Shown piece after piece: positions 37,591-49,338 of a stretch of 64,000 nt of DNA. The notes under the pieces were generated by a model, which was given only the letters and a program-made list of their open reading frames with translations, was not told where the DNA came from and did not search any database. Made by a program: the position numbers and the translations under genes. The stretch is from Latrodectus hesperus. Its lineage: Eukaryota > Arthropoda > Arachnida > Araneae > Theridiidae. Each line of letters begins with the position of its first letter. Positions within the stretch are counted from its first letter, which is position 1. Location: positions 68,438,390 through 68,502,389 of the forward strand of contig CM075850.1 in the NCBI GenBank assembly GCA_037975125.1. The letters run 5' to 3'.

Positions 37591-37950
37591 TTCACTCGAA
37601 AAATAATTTACACTTATACAGTGGATATAACTAACACATCATGTGGATAACATACCAGTGAAAAAACTTAAGATTGATCTATGACTTAATCCATGAGATC
37701 ATTTACTAAGCCATGTCAAAAATATAAATAACTAAAGTAAGGGTGATCAACACACTAAGCTTCCTATAATGTCTCAATAATCTAATTGTTTGACTGTCCC
37801 AATAATGTAAATTTTTTTACTGTCTACAATTTGTTTTCAGTTCTTTTATTTTATAAGACCACAAACTCCTTATATGCAGCCAATTTCTTTGCAATATTGA
37901 ACCAGAACGACACCAGAAAAAACCTGAAATAATCATCTAACTACACTACT
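37591..37950. other. AT-rich intergenic stretch
   Basis: No supported feature. Confidence 0.4.
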
Positions 37951-38045
37951 AGAGATGTAAAATTCCCGGGAATTTTGAAGCTTGGGAATTTACTCGGGAG
38001 TTTTGGGGAATATTAGGAATTTTGAGGGAATAAACTCAGGCAATC
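37951..38045 (+). mobile_element. hAT-like terminus or remnant
   Basis: AGAGATGTAA is followed by an 18-bp perfect palindrome (37959-37976) centred on CCCGGG and then further GGGAATTT words. Starts of this kind are common in insect hAT ends. No partner end or transposase was found nearby, so it may be a solo fragment. Confidence 0.35.
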
Positions 38046-39679
38046 ATATTTCGTTTTAGAGATTCTTGAAAATACATAAGACATGTTTTTGAATTGAGAA
38101 ACAATCTTGATTCACTAAGCCCCTGATTATGTTATGTGTATAAATACAATACGATTATAAATACAATCCAACCATATTAAAATTTAACTTTTTCCAAATT
38201 ATTGAAAAATTCCTCGGAAATACCACCTAAAAGATGGGAAACAGATATCTCAAGGTGTTGAAAAAGAGGAAATGGCAAATGCTCATAGGAGACAGGTTCT
38301 GCTAGTTATGACAAACAGGATTTAAAGGTTGTAATACTGATAAAGAAGTTTATTATCGACGCAAAAACTGAACCAATATTTATAAATTTATTATAAGAAA
38401 CACTTCATCAAAAAAACTTTAAGTAACTTCAAATTAATCAATTAGCATCAGCAGCCACAATTTTACCTATAACTTTCAGTAAAAGCAAAATTAGAATATA
38501 AATCTCTACAAATCTAAAAATATTGGAACTAACATGCATATTCAAATTTAAAAGGTCCATAATAATGGATGAAATTTAATATTCTTGTCATGTAGTCCAA
38601 CAAAATTACTGATTTGTCAAATCATTGATAAACAACTAAATTAACTATCAATGAAATCCAACATACTTAATTAAATCTAGTTATTCTATTTAATTTCTCG
38701 TCAACATTTCTAATGATAAAAAGCTTCATTTTAATAAGGAATAATATCAAGAGCATTTTCCTGCTTCTTAACTACTAGCAAATAATTAGCAATTTTAAAC
38801 ACAGACATTTTTTATGTGACAGTATTAAAGCTCAAATATATTCCAAATCTCAAGCACCAAATTTGTAAACTTTAATAAATATAACAGTAAAAAATTGGGA
38901 AAATGTTCTACTAATATTAATAAGAATCAGTATTTATTATAATCTATGAACAATCAGTTTTGTTACGAAGGTTTCTGCATTAGTATTCTCTAGAAAGTAC
39001 ACAACACTATGTAATAAATGCTACAGCAATTGTATAAGCATTTATGAAGCATACCTATGTATAAAAAAACTTGCAAAAGAAAAAATGTCTTGCATGTTAA
39101 ACGTGCCAAATAAAATTATCAGTATACTTCACATCATTACTTTTGATGGCAAGAGAAAATGATTGTCTTTTTGTATACAATACGAACAAAATCTGATTCG
39201 ATAAACAGATATTTAAACATCTGATTTAACCACAGAAAATAAAACCACAATAGTTAAAAATTACTTCCTGAATGTTTCAAACTATCGATGTACATCCAGG
39301 CTATTACTTTTATCTAAATTGATCAAAAGTAACTCCAGATATCTAATGAAAAACAAATTGAATATCTATATACACTAACGATTGACGTTATAAAAAATTT
39401 TCGTATGCAAAATTAGAATCAGTTATCAATACAATCTACTGCATTTAATTTAACATTAAGTTTATAAATAATAGTAGAATAATATTTTCAAGAAATATAT
39501 ATTGAAAGATTGAAGTTTATACATATTAGTTTTATATTTTTCGAGGAATATATATGTGAAAGACAGCATATCTAAACGATTTCTATGTCCAAAAATTTTA
39601 TATATACACATTCAAATAATAAACATTACGAGTAACAATTGCAATGAACACAACTTGAAACCTCTCCAATATTTACAAA
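38046..39679. other. AT-rich intergenic stretch
   Basis: No coding or RNA gene supported. Confidence 0.5.
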
Positions 39680-39690
39680 TGGCTGTCATA

Positions 39691-41416
39691 GGGTTAGGTT
39701 ACGGCAAAAAACTGTTTTGGAGCTTTATGCTCATAGGCTTATAGCTCGCATTGAGTAAGATTGTGTTTTTATTTGAAACCTAAGCAAAAATTGATGATTT
39801 TGAAAAAAAAAACGACAATCAAAACGAAAAGATAGGCACGGCGTTTGATTGACAAATGAAGGGGAAATTAGGCCGCTTGGAAATACAAAAACGAGAAAAA
39901 AATTAGAGTCTCTTAATTTGTTTCAAAAAAAAAATTATTGCGTCAATTTTCTCTTTAGGACTCGTTGACAAATCTAAAATCCAAGAGAAAGAAATAGCTC
40001 CAATACCAAGTTTTTCTCTTAAGGAATTTTTTGCTTGATCATATCGAGGACACGATAGCATTATGTGATCCATGGTTTCTCTTTCTCCACAAGAGCATTT
40101 ATCCGTTGAAGAAAGTCTGAATTTATGTAATTTAGCATTTGTCGGAAAAGATCTAGTTCTAACTCTAGCTAGCCACACTTCTTCAAGGCGAGAATTAATA
40201 TAATTGCGGTGAATTTTCGTGATAAAAGACATGTGCGAAAAGTTAGAGGCATATTTGCTATTTTTCCATTCGTTGTTATTATAATTGATAAAAATGTTTC
40301 TTATAATATGGATAAGATCTTCACGTGAAATCGAGTGCAGAATATAACTTTTATTAATGACCGATTTTGCAAGAGCATCTACTTTTTCGTTCCCAGCAAT
40401 TCCGGAATGACCTTGAATCCAAACTAATAGAATAGATTCGCAAATCTTTGTTCCCTTTCCTAAAGCTGATCCGATGTGTTGAATGATGTTTGGGGAAGAG
40501 GTTGAGAGAGTTTTCAAACTGCTTAGACAGGATAAGTAGTCTGATAATATGACATAGTTGGAGGGAGAAATACAGAATTTTGTCACCGCCAGATATAAAG
40601 CCAAAGCCTCTGTTGTAAAAATGTAATTAGAGTTATTGATTTGCTCGGAAACAAAAGAGTTATTTCTGCTGTTGTAAACAGTGATTCCAATTTTATTTTC
40701 TATTTTAGATGCATCAGTATATAATAATATGTGATTGGACCATTCAGAAGTACAATGCAGTTCAAAAAGGTCATTGATAGTATTTGTAGGAAGATTTGTA
40801 GTCTGAAAAGTATATTGTCTAAGAAATATTTTTAAATTAATATTAACAGATGTAGGTTTTGCAGGAACTCTTAAAATATGTGATTCTTGAATTCCATTTT
40901 CTTCAAGCCATTTTTTCACTCGCAAAGATAGAGGAAGAGCGCCAGAGATATGGCAGTATGGCGTCGATTCCCACAAACTACCACATGGAGATCTAGTAGA
41001 AAGTGCAAGATTTCTAATGTACATCCTTGTAGAGAGAAAGTTCTGTCTTACAGTAAGAGGTAAGACCCCTGATTCTTTCAGAAGAAGTGGAATTGGTGTC
41101 CAACGAGGAAGACCTGTAGCAATTCTAAGAACTGAGTGATATATCGGATCCAAGATTTTTCGGTCTGATAAGCTCGCAGATGTAAATACATGACATCCAT
41201 AATCGAGGCTACTTGTAATGAAGGACTGAACAATTTGAAGTAAGTGATTAGTTTTTGCTCCCCATCTGTTACCTGCAATTGCTTTTAAAACATTAATTTT
41301 CTTCTGGATAGATTTTTTTTCATTCGAAAATTATACTTGAAGGTTAAGTTATTAGTAAAATAGAGGCCCAGAATTTTCATGTGCTTAGACTAAGAAATAG
41401 GTAATTGGTTGATAGT
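39691..41416 (-). mobile_element. Non-LTR retrotransposon, 3' part of the left copy (RT thumb, RNase H, 3' UTR)
   Basis: This runs nearly identical to the right copy (49339-51068), including the 3' UTR. The open minus-strand frame 39903-41153 (416 codons) covers the end of RT and the RNase H domain: YTDASKIENK, the FTTEALALYLA Glu block, LSDYLSCL and WIQGHSGIAGNEKVDALAKS. It then ends in a Cys-rich CSCGERETMDHIMLSCPRYD tail. Homology stops sharply at about 41416, where BEL/Pao gag sequence starts. The 5' part of the same insertion resumes at about 46405. Confidence 0.92.
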
Positions 41417-44400
41417 CAAAGGGATACCCGAAGTATTTCGCAGCGAAAGGTCATAATTCTTTTCACCGCACACAAAAATACAAACAAAATGCGACTGCGC
41501 TGGTGTTAAATGTCGGAACCGCAGAAAAGGAGGGGGAATGCGAATTTTGCGAGAGTGACACTCCAAATAAACATAGTAGTAAAAAATGTCTTAAGTCTAT
41601 TCTCGAGAGGAAAAACGCCTTAAAACAGAAGGGGAAATGTTTTTTATGTTTTAAAAGAAACCACACTGCGTATAACTGTTTTTCGAAAATGCGGTGTAAT
41701 AGTTGTAAGGGGAAACATAATAGTTTATTACATGAATATATTAATAAAATTGATGTGAAATCGGATACTGCTGTCACTTCTGTTTCAGAAGAGGACAAAA
41801 TTGATAATATTTATTTGCAAACCGCAACTGTAAATATTGTAGGAAATAATAGAAATAAGAAATTTCGATGTTTGATAGATAATGGTAGTTGCCGATCTTT
41901 TATCCTTGAGCGGGTTTCTAAAGAGTTAAATTTAAAAATAGTAGGACAAAAAGAGTTAAAAATTTATACGTTTGGTTCTACTGAACCAGTTATAGAAAAA
42001 AGAAATAAAGTGAGAGTTGAAATAAATTGTCCCTTTATGCGAAAACATTTAGTAATCGAAGCTTTAGAAACACCGAATATTAGCAATGCTCATATAAGTG
42101 CACCTGCAAGAGATATAATTATACAGTGTAAGAAAAACAGAATAAAAATAGCGGATCAAAGCTTCAATGAACGGCATTTACAGCTTTCTCTGTTAATAGG
42201 CAGTGATTATTACTGGAAAATTGTGACTGGTAAAGTTCGTAGATTGTCAGGAACTTTAGTTGCATGTCAAACAATGTTCGGCTGGACGATTAATGGTTCA
42301 GTTGCTACATCAAATAGGATGATCACACAGCAATCTGCTAACGTTATGAAAGTAGCTGTTTATACAATAGGAAGCAATCTAGATGTTGAATCTAACATGA
42401 TATTGCGTAAATTTTGGGAGATTGAATCAATTGGAATTAAAAATGAAAGTAATAATACTAATAAGGAAAACGAAATTTTAAATCAGTTTAAAAAATCCAT
42501 TAGTTTAAAAGATAACCGTTATCAAGTTAAACTACCCTTTAACGAAAAGGTTGAGGAGTTGAAAGACAACTATGAAATAGCTTTTAACAGACTAAATAGT
42601 TTAACTAAGAAATTTAAGAAAAATCCAGAATTCTTCAAAAGATATCAAACAATTATCGATGGTTACCTTGAAAGAGGAATAGCAGCAGAAGAAGTTTCTG
42701 ATAATCCCAAGAAAATATCATTTTATCTCCCACATCAAGGAGTACTTAGAGAAGATAAGGTTACAACAAAACTCCGTGTGGTATTTGATGCCTCTGCTCA
42801 TGCCACAAATTCCCTTTCATTAAATGAATGCTTAGCTGCTGGACCAAATCTTAATCCAGAATTATTAGGAATATTAATTAACTTTCGACAACATAGAATT
42901 GCGTTTACAGCGGACATTGAAGAAGCGTTTTTGCAGATCTTACTTTCACCTGAAGATCGAGATGCAGTTCGATTTCTTTGGTTAAACGGGGAATTAGAAA
43001 AATAATATAAAGCTCTCAGAATGACTCGAGTTATTTTTAGAGCAACTTGCAGCCCATTTTTGTTAGCAGATACACTTAAGCATCATGCTGAAAGTTTCAG
43101 AGATAATTATCCAGTTGTTAGTGATTTAATTGAAAATTGTATGAATGTTGATGATTTAATAAGTGGTGTAGACAGTGAAAAAGAAGCCATAGAAATTGGA
43201 CAAGACATGAAAAGGGTTTTGCAAAAGGTTAGTTTTAACATGAGAAAATGGAAAACAAACTGTGTTGCCTTACAGCAGAAATGGGACGAAGAAGAAAACC
43301 CTAGTCTAACGCAATTAACAGATTGTGGCAAGGTCTTAGGATATTATTGGGATAGTAGAAAAGATACATTAAAGATTCCAGTACCAGAGGTTACCATACT
43401 GAATCTAGATGAAGAAATTACAAAGAGATTCATATTGAAAGTAATTGGTAAACTCTACGATCCTATAGGATTTATTAATCCATTTACTGTTACGTGTAAA
43501 ATCCTTGTTCAGGAATGCTGGATTACTGGATATGAGTGGGACAAACCATTACCATCAGGCATTCAAAAAATATTTAAAAGGTGGTGTGAAGACTTAATTA
43601 ATTTAAAGGAAATTCAAATCGAAAGGCATTACTTTAAAAGTAACAGCATTAAGGGGATATCTGACATTCAATTGCATTGTTTCAGCGATAGTAGTATTAA
43701 AGCTTATGGTGCTGTCGTTTATATTAGGTTTATTGAGAATAATGAAATAAAAACTACATTTGTTTCATCAAAATCTAGAGTTGTTCCCTTGAAAAAGATG
43801 ACTCTTCCGCGTTTAGAGTTAATGGGTGCTGTAATAGGTTGTAGGTTAATGAAATATATCTTGCATAAAATTAATTTGGAAGTAAATAACTGCTTTTATT
43901 GGACTGATTCTACGATAGTACTTCATTGGGTGAAAGGAGATGCTAAAAGATGGAAACCATTTGTTTGCAACCGAATAATTGAAATTCAAGGCATCACTGA
44001 TCCCTCATCATGGAACTACTGTCCAGGGGAAGAAAATCCTGCTGATATTTTAACGAGAGGTGAAAATTCTTTAAGGTTGAAAGAAAATCGAGCATGGTTC
44101 AATGGACCTTATTGGCTTTCTGAGGAACGTAACCATTGGCCTATAGCATATCCAGACCCAGAAATGAAGATAGCTGAAGAGGAAAGGAAGAAGAAAAAAT
44201 GCATAATTTTACAAGCTATTTGTATTGACTCAAATACTAAGGACTTATTGGAGATATGTAAAATTAATAATTTTACAAAATTACTTTGAGTTACTGCGTG
44301 GATCAAAAGATTTATTTTTAACTTGAGAAATAAAGGGAATAAAAAAGAAGGGCCACTGACAGCTGAAGAGTTGAATGATTCCGAAATTTACTGGATTAAA

Positions 44401-45727
44401 AGAACACAAGAGAAAGAATTTTCTACAGAAATAAAAGGTTTAAATTCTAACCAAAAGTTACCAGTTTCTTCAAAAATAGCCTTGTACAAACCATTTCTTG
44501 ATATTAATGGACTGATTAGAATAGGTGGGCGATTACAATTTTCAGACTTGAGTTATGAACAGAAACATCCTTTGTTGCTGCCTGGTAAGGACGAGTTCAC
44601 TGAATTCAATTATTCGCAGATGTCACGAAAACACTGGGCACGCTGGATTATCAGAGACACTATCAGAAATGAGAGAAAGGTTTTTCATCCCTAAAGGCAG
44701 GCAAAGAGTAAAATCTTTAATATTCAAGTGCAATTTATGTAGGAAATTCAGAGCGAAGCCTGCTACCGAAGAGATGTCTTGTTTACCCCCAGATCGTGTG
44801 AGGGAAGCATTTCCATTTGAAATAACTGGATTAGATTATTTAGGTCCTCTGTACATATTCGAAAATTCAGAAACGAAGAAATCATATATTTTGCTATTTA
44901 CTTGCGCAGTAACACGTGCTATACATTTAGAGCTGACAACTGATATGTCAGTTCCGTCATTCTTGAGAGCATTTAAAAAATTTATATCCCGTCGAGGACT
45001 ATGTAAAACAATACATTCAGATAATGCGAAAACTTTCATTAAACTGAAAAGAGATTTTAATCTTTTAAATGAAACTTTAAGCAAAGAAGAATGCCGAAAT
45101 TATTTTAGTGAACGAAGAATAACTTGGAAAAACATCGTAGAAAAGGCAGCTTGGTGGGGAGGATTTTGGGAGAGACTTGTTCGCTCTGTGAAGACCTCCC
45201 TCAAGAAAATTTTAGGAAAAACATCTCTAAATTATTTGGAGCTTGAAACCACGGTCATAGAAGTTAAAGCCATTTTGAACTCTAGACCACTAACTTATAT
45301 AGATGAAGAAAATGAGTCAGTGACTCTCACGCCTGCTCACTTCCTGATAGGTAGACGAATATTGTCTCTTCCTGGAATATCCGTACTAACCCTTTCAACG
45401 AAAGATGTCCTCACCAGAAAATATAAGCATCAACAAAAAATAGTGACTACCTTTTGGAACAGATGGAAGAAATCCTATCTTTTGGAATTAAGGTCTGCTC
45501 ATCAATCCACCTTGAGAAAAAAAAATCCTATTTTAATAAAGAAGGACTCAATTGTTCTAATTCACGAGGATAAAGTGCCAAAGCTTATGTGGAAGTGTGG
45601 TATCGTCACAGATGTTCATATTGGCAGAGATGGAAAGACACGATCCTGTATAGTGAGACTTCCGTCTGGGACTCATTTGAAACGTCCAATTCAGTTGCTG
45701 TATCCAATCGAACTTTATGAAAATTGA
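41417..45727 (+). pseudogene. BEL/Pao gag-pol polyprotein, four pieces
   Basis: Zinc-knuckle Cys/His clusters lie at about 41540-41720. The aspartic protease motif is IDNGS (Asp at 41878), where most relatives have D-T/S-G. The RT includes a KLRVVFDASA block and ends with N-V-D-D at 43144-43155, where YVDD is usual. RNase H (CFSDSSIKAYGAV) is near 43680. Integrase has an HHCC finger (44620-44750) and a DDE core: LDYLGP, HSDNAKTF (Asp 45020) and Glu at 45140. Breaks are in-frame stops at 43003-43005 and 44287-44289 and one frame change near 44600. No envelope gene follows. The few lesions suggest moderate age. Confidence 0.9.
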
Positions 45728-46104
45728 ACTTTATGATACATTTAGTAACATTGTTTAACTTTATATTTTCTTTTTCTTTTACAGAATTGTAGTAGAATTG
45801 CTGCTGAAATAATGAGTAGCTTTATAATTACTGTAAGCAGTATATGTATGTATGTATCTTTATTTAGGTTTGATTTTTGATATTGAAATTAACTTTAGAA
45901 ATTAATATGTAAAGCTAATATATATATATTAATTTTTACATTATTATGTTGTTACAAAGGCATATGTTATTATCACTAGAACATAGTATTATTATATGAT
46001 TATTATTAAGTATTGGTCTTATTGTTTTGAAAATCTGTGAATTAACTTAGTATTAATTTAGACTCTACTCTTGATGAACTTTTGAAGTTCATCGGGGGGG
46101 AGGA

Positions 46105-46350
46105 TGTTGCCAACTATTTGTCTATAGAGGGCGCACTGCGCGAATATCTTTGTTTAAAAACAGAATAAGATTCTGCGCCCAAAAATGTAGATGTTTTTTT
46201 TTTTTGTTCCATGTCTTGTTATTTGTTCCATGTCTTGTTATTTTTCCATGTCTTGTCCTGTTTCAGTATGTCTCATGTTAATAAAGAAATTAAAAACCTG
46301 CTCAAGGTAAGCTTATTTAGAATTTGAATTTATTATTAAGATGAATTGAT
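46105..46350 (+). repeat. BEL/Pao 3' LTR, end uncertain
   Basis: It begins TGTTGCCAAC directly after the G-rich polypurine tract. It contains three near-copies of TCCATGTCTTGT (46207-46258) and AATAAA at 46280-46285. With no 5' LTR to compare, the 3' edge is only estimated. Confidence 0.6.
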
Positions 46351-46669
46351 AAACATGATTAGCAAAAATTGGAATTTCGATTTAGCAAATTGGAATTTTA
46401 TTAGAAAATCCAAACAAGCTATGTTTGATAAACCCTTCAAAATTTTAGTTGATATTAAATCAGGACCAGATGAAGTATTTTTGCATTTAGAAATCGCCAA
46501 TCAGAGTTCTGAGAGGGAGAATGCAGAGTTATATTCATAAATCAAAGCTTGAACTTAAATCGAGAGGTAGTACTTCAATTTCAGATTGACGAGAATAAAA
46601 TTTGGCAAATACGTTAGCCTGAACAACAGGATCCGAAATAATTGAAGTTTCGCTAGAAATTAGTAAATG

Positions 46670-47749
46670 CTAAGTTGGTGAGTCAGTAGATCTATTTTTA
46701 AGCTTCTTCAGAATAGAATAAATGTCCTTAGATATACCAGCATTTGTTATAGTTTTATCCCGGAAATTTCTGGAAAGGGTTAACAGAAGCTGATGAAATT
46801 TTGCAAAAATTCGTTTGCACTGCATCCACAGAGTCTGATTACAAGAACTTTTCGCTTTCCACCAAAGTTTTCTTTTTTGACCCAAATGATAATACCATTC
46901 CAATGTCCACCACGGAGGATATAAATTTAACGGAAAGATTTGTTTTTTCCTGAATTTATCAAGATAGTTTTTGCATAAAATTTGAAATTGATCTACAGAA
47001 ACTAGTCCGTCATTAGCAATTTGAGTGTTCATTGAATTGAAGAAGCCAATCCATAAAATTCTATTGCGGGAAGTACCTTTCGAATAATCGTTATTGTAGA
47101 TTTTAACACTTGTTTTAACAGGGACATGGTCACTACCATAACTATCTGAACTGACTGAGAAAGTACAAAAAGGAAAAATATCAGGAGATACAAAGTTATA
47201 ATCGATAAGGGATGGTCTATGGTGGAGTCCGAAGTGAGTAGGCTGAGAGGTATTTAAAAGACAGATGTTGCTATCCAGTATCCAATCGAAGAATTCTGAA
47301 GATTCGGGAGAGTTTAAATAACTATTAAGTGCCGAACTTCGTATATTAAAGTCTCCAATTATTATGAAGGGAGGATGAATTTTTGATAAGATGCTATGGA
47401 ACAAAGAACTTGAAAATTTACTGTGTGAGACGTATACATTTACTAAAGTAAGAGATGATTTGGATATAGTAATTTTTATAGCTAATATTTCTGTATCGTT
47501 ATCTTCTGAGCGGGATATATTTAAAATTTGCACAGGTAGAGATTTATCAACAGCAAAAAGAAGTCCTCCACCACGGCCATCTTGCCTATCTAATCTAATT
47601 ATTGTTTTATTACAAATTTGAAATAAGTCGGAATTTTTAAGAAACGTTTCTTGAATTGCAAGGACATCGGAAGATTGAAAGTACGGAAGTTTTACATACG
47701 GGAGCTTAGATAGAACGCTTCTTGCATTCCAAGAAATTAAATTGAACAT
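46670..47749 (-). CDS. ORF2 N-terminal part: AP endonuclease of the non-LTR element
   Basis: A 359-codon open frame starts MFNLISWNARSV. It has the APE-type endonuclease motifs in order: SWNARS, AIQETF (metal-binding Glu), IIGDFNIRS, SLIDYNFVS and SDHVPV. It continues into the linker before RT and ends at a stop near 46670, after which RT sequence goes on in broken form. This domain nicks target DNA for primed reverse transcription. All motif residues are present, but the protein has no RT. The right copy lacks this domain altogether. Confidence 0.88.
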   Translation of the reverse strand: MFNLISWNARSVLSKLPYVKLPYFQSSDVLAIQETFLKNSDLFQICNKTIIRLDRQDGRGGGLLFAVDKSLPVQILNISRSEDNDTEILAIKITISKSSLTLVNVYVSHSKFSSSLFHSILSKIHPPFIIIGDFNIRSSALNSYLNSPESSEFFDWILDSNICLLNTSQPTHFGLHHRPSLIDYNFVSPDIFPFCTFSVSSDSYGSDHVPVKTSVKIYNNDYSKGTSRNRILWIGFFNSMNTQIANDGLVSVDQFQILCKNYLDKFRKKQIFPLNLYPPWWTLEWYYHLGQKRKLWWKAKSSCNQTLWMQCKRIFAKFHQLLLTLSRNFRDKTITNAGISKDIYSILKKLKNRSTDSPT

Positions 47750-47830
47750 TAAATATAAACGAAAAACCTGAACAGTTATTGAAAATCAAAAAAGATGCGC
47801 TCGTAGTAAAAGAAATTAAAAAAAAAATTA

Positions 47831-49103
47831 TTAATGTTTTTTACGACTTCTTCCTGGTTCAATTCTTTCTTTAATGTTAGGTTCTACATATTTAATATTT
47901 GGTTGAGGAGATTTCATAATAGGTTGTTCGGGAGATATTATTTGCTGATTCACAGAATTTTTTGGACTTATCTTTCTTGACTGGATAGATCTTGCACGAC
48001 TCTTTCTTGGAGGAGATGTAGAAACTGATCTAGCTGGATTCGAACATGTTCGCATACATTCTTTCATGAATGAGAACATTTGTTGGATCATTTGATCTTG
48101 TCTAGCCTATATCACAAGTAATTTTGCTTCAAATATAGAAGACATCTCAGTCACTACTTTTTTAACAATATCAGTTATTTCATTTTGATTCGGCACGAAA
48201 GGAAGATGACTTTTGGTTACACTGGAGTAACTAGTTTTTAAAGATTTACTATACCGTCTTCTCGCCTCAATAAATAGAAAGTGGTTTATGCTTTTAAAAT
48301 GTAAGAATTTTTTTTTCTTCAAGCCTTGTAGGGCAGGAAATGTCATTAGCTGCATGATTTCCCTGATAGTTTATACATTTAGGTGTTTCATTGGCACAGG
48401 GAGAGTCTTTATGGAATGTTCCATAGTTTTTTCATTGGAAGACTTCTTGTGTATATTTTTTCGTAGGGTGAGTGAATTTGTAGAATTTTCCACATTGGCG
48501 AACGTAATCAATAAAAGGAGAAATTGGAAGGATAGAATAGAATAAGTTAATAGTTTGAGGTAGATGATGTCTAATGACGCTCACTAAAATATTTTCGCTC
48601 AGTTCTTCAGAATTATTTTTTGTAAATCTTTGTAAGCTTAATTTCATTAATCCATTTTGCGCAATTTCTTCAGCAACAAGATATAAAGATAAATCTACAT
48701 TTATTTCTTTTATAAGAAATCTTGAAGAAATGTATTCAGGTTGAAAACTGGAGTTAACAGGTACTCCAAGAATATTGTTTATCTTGCTTATTTCTACAGC
48801 AGCATCTGGGCAATTAGTTTCGAATAGAAGCTTACCTTGACGGGTGTGTTGAATTTGTATTATTTTCTTGTGATTCTTTACAAGTTGAATTATTTCTTGC
48901 TTTAAATTATAAGGTTTCTTTGGAATAGATGCAGTACCATCAGTGGGAGACAGGAAAATGAAGAACTTAGTAATACCATTTTCCGCAGCTAACTGGATTA
49001 GTTGTGGAATAGAATCTTCGAAAGTCAATAATCTTGAAGTGTTTATTTTTGGAATGCGCGAATCGCAATCCGTGTAAATCATCTCAGTCTCGGCTTCAAT
49101 CAT
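47831..49103 (-). pseudogene. ORF1 (gag-like, nucleic-acid binding) of the non-LTR element, broken
   Basis: The frame 48432-49103 (223 codons, MIEAETEMIYTDCDSR start) is followed, after a stop, by a zinc-knuckle-like stretch around 48345-48425 (SPCANETPKC, GNHAAND). There a Cys expected in C-x2-C is Tyr. Then come two further frames to 47831 with a basic Ser/Pro/Arg-rich tail. ORF1 proteins of I/Jockey elements package the RNA. Stops and shifts show this copy is inactive. Confidence 0.75.
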
Positions 49104-49338
49104 TTTGAATCCATAATAATGAAAAAAAATTAAAAAATTAATTAAAATTTAAATAGTAAAAATAAAATAACAAAAATACTCAATCTTAGTCAATCAAACA
49201 CTAAGCCAAAGTCAGACGATAATTTCAACACGGAAAAGGAGAAAAAGTGCCAAAGAAAACATTAAATAATAAATGACAAAATAATCAGAGTTCAAAATTT
49301 GGTTTTTGTTTTCATTTCATTAATCATGGCTGTCATAT

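Larger units (their letters stand above)
41417..46404 (+). mobile_element. BEL/Pao LTR retrotransposon, 5'-truncated
   Basis: Gag zinc-knuckle region, protease, reverse transcriptase, RNase H and integrase follow in the BEL/Pao order, ending with a polypurine tract (46094-46104) and a 3' LTR. The 5' LTR, primer site and N-terminal gag are missing: the gag frame is already open at the junction with the non-LTR element at 41416. It is therefore inserted in, and partly replaces, that element. The exact right boundary, between the 3' LTR end and the non-LTR restart at about 46405, is unclear. Confidence 0.88.
46405..49326 (-). mobile_element. Non-LTR retrotransposon, 5' part of the left copy (5' UTR, ORF1, endonuclease, start of RT)
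   Basis: Read 5' to 3' on the minus strand, this holds the 5' UTR (49326-49110), ORF1, the endonuclease part of ORF2, and the RT N terminus to about 46405. There it stops matching the right copy at about 51850. With 39691-41416 it makes one insertion lacking about 780 bp of RT palm (right-copy coordinates 51068-51850) and holding the BEL/Pao element instead. Confidence 0.88.

Noticed and set aside
39680..39700. GGTTAGGTTA resembling the arthropod telomere repeat at the 3' end of the left non-LTR copy
   Set aside because: Only two imperfect units, and the right copy has a different sequence there, so telomere targeting is not supported.
46346..46540. Plus-strand open frame repeated at 51772-52020
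   Set aside because: Both are antisense shadows of the same reverse transcriptase segment on the minus strand.
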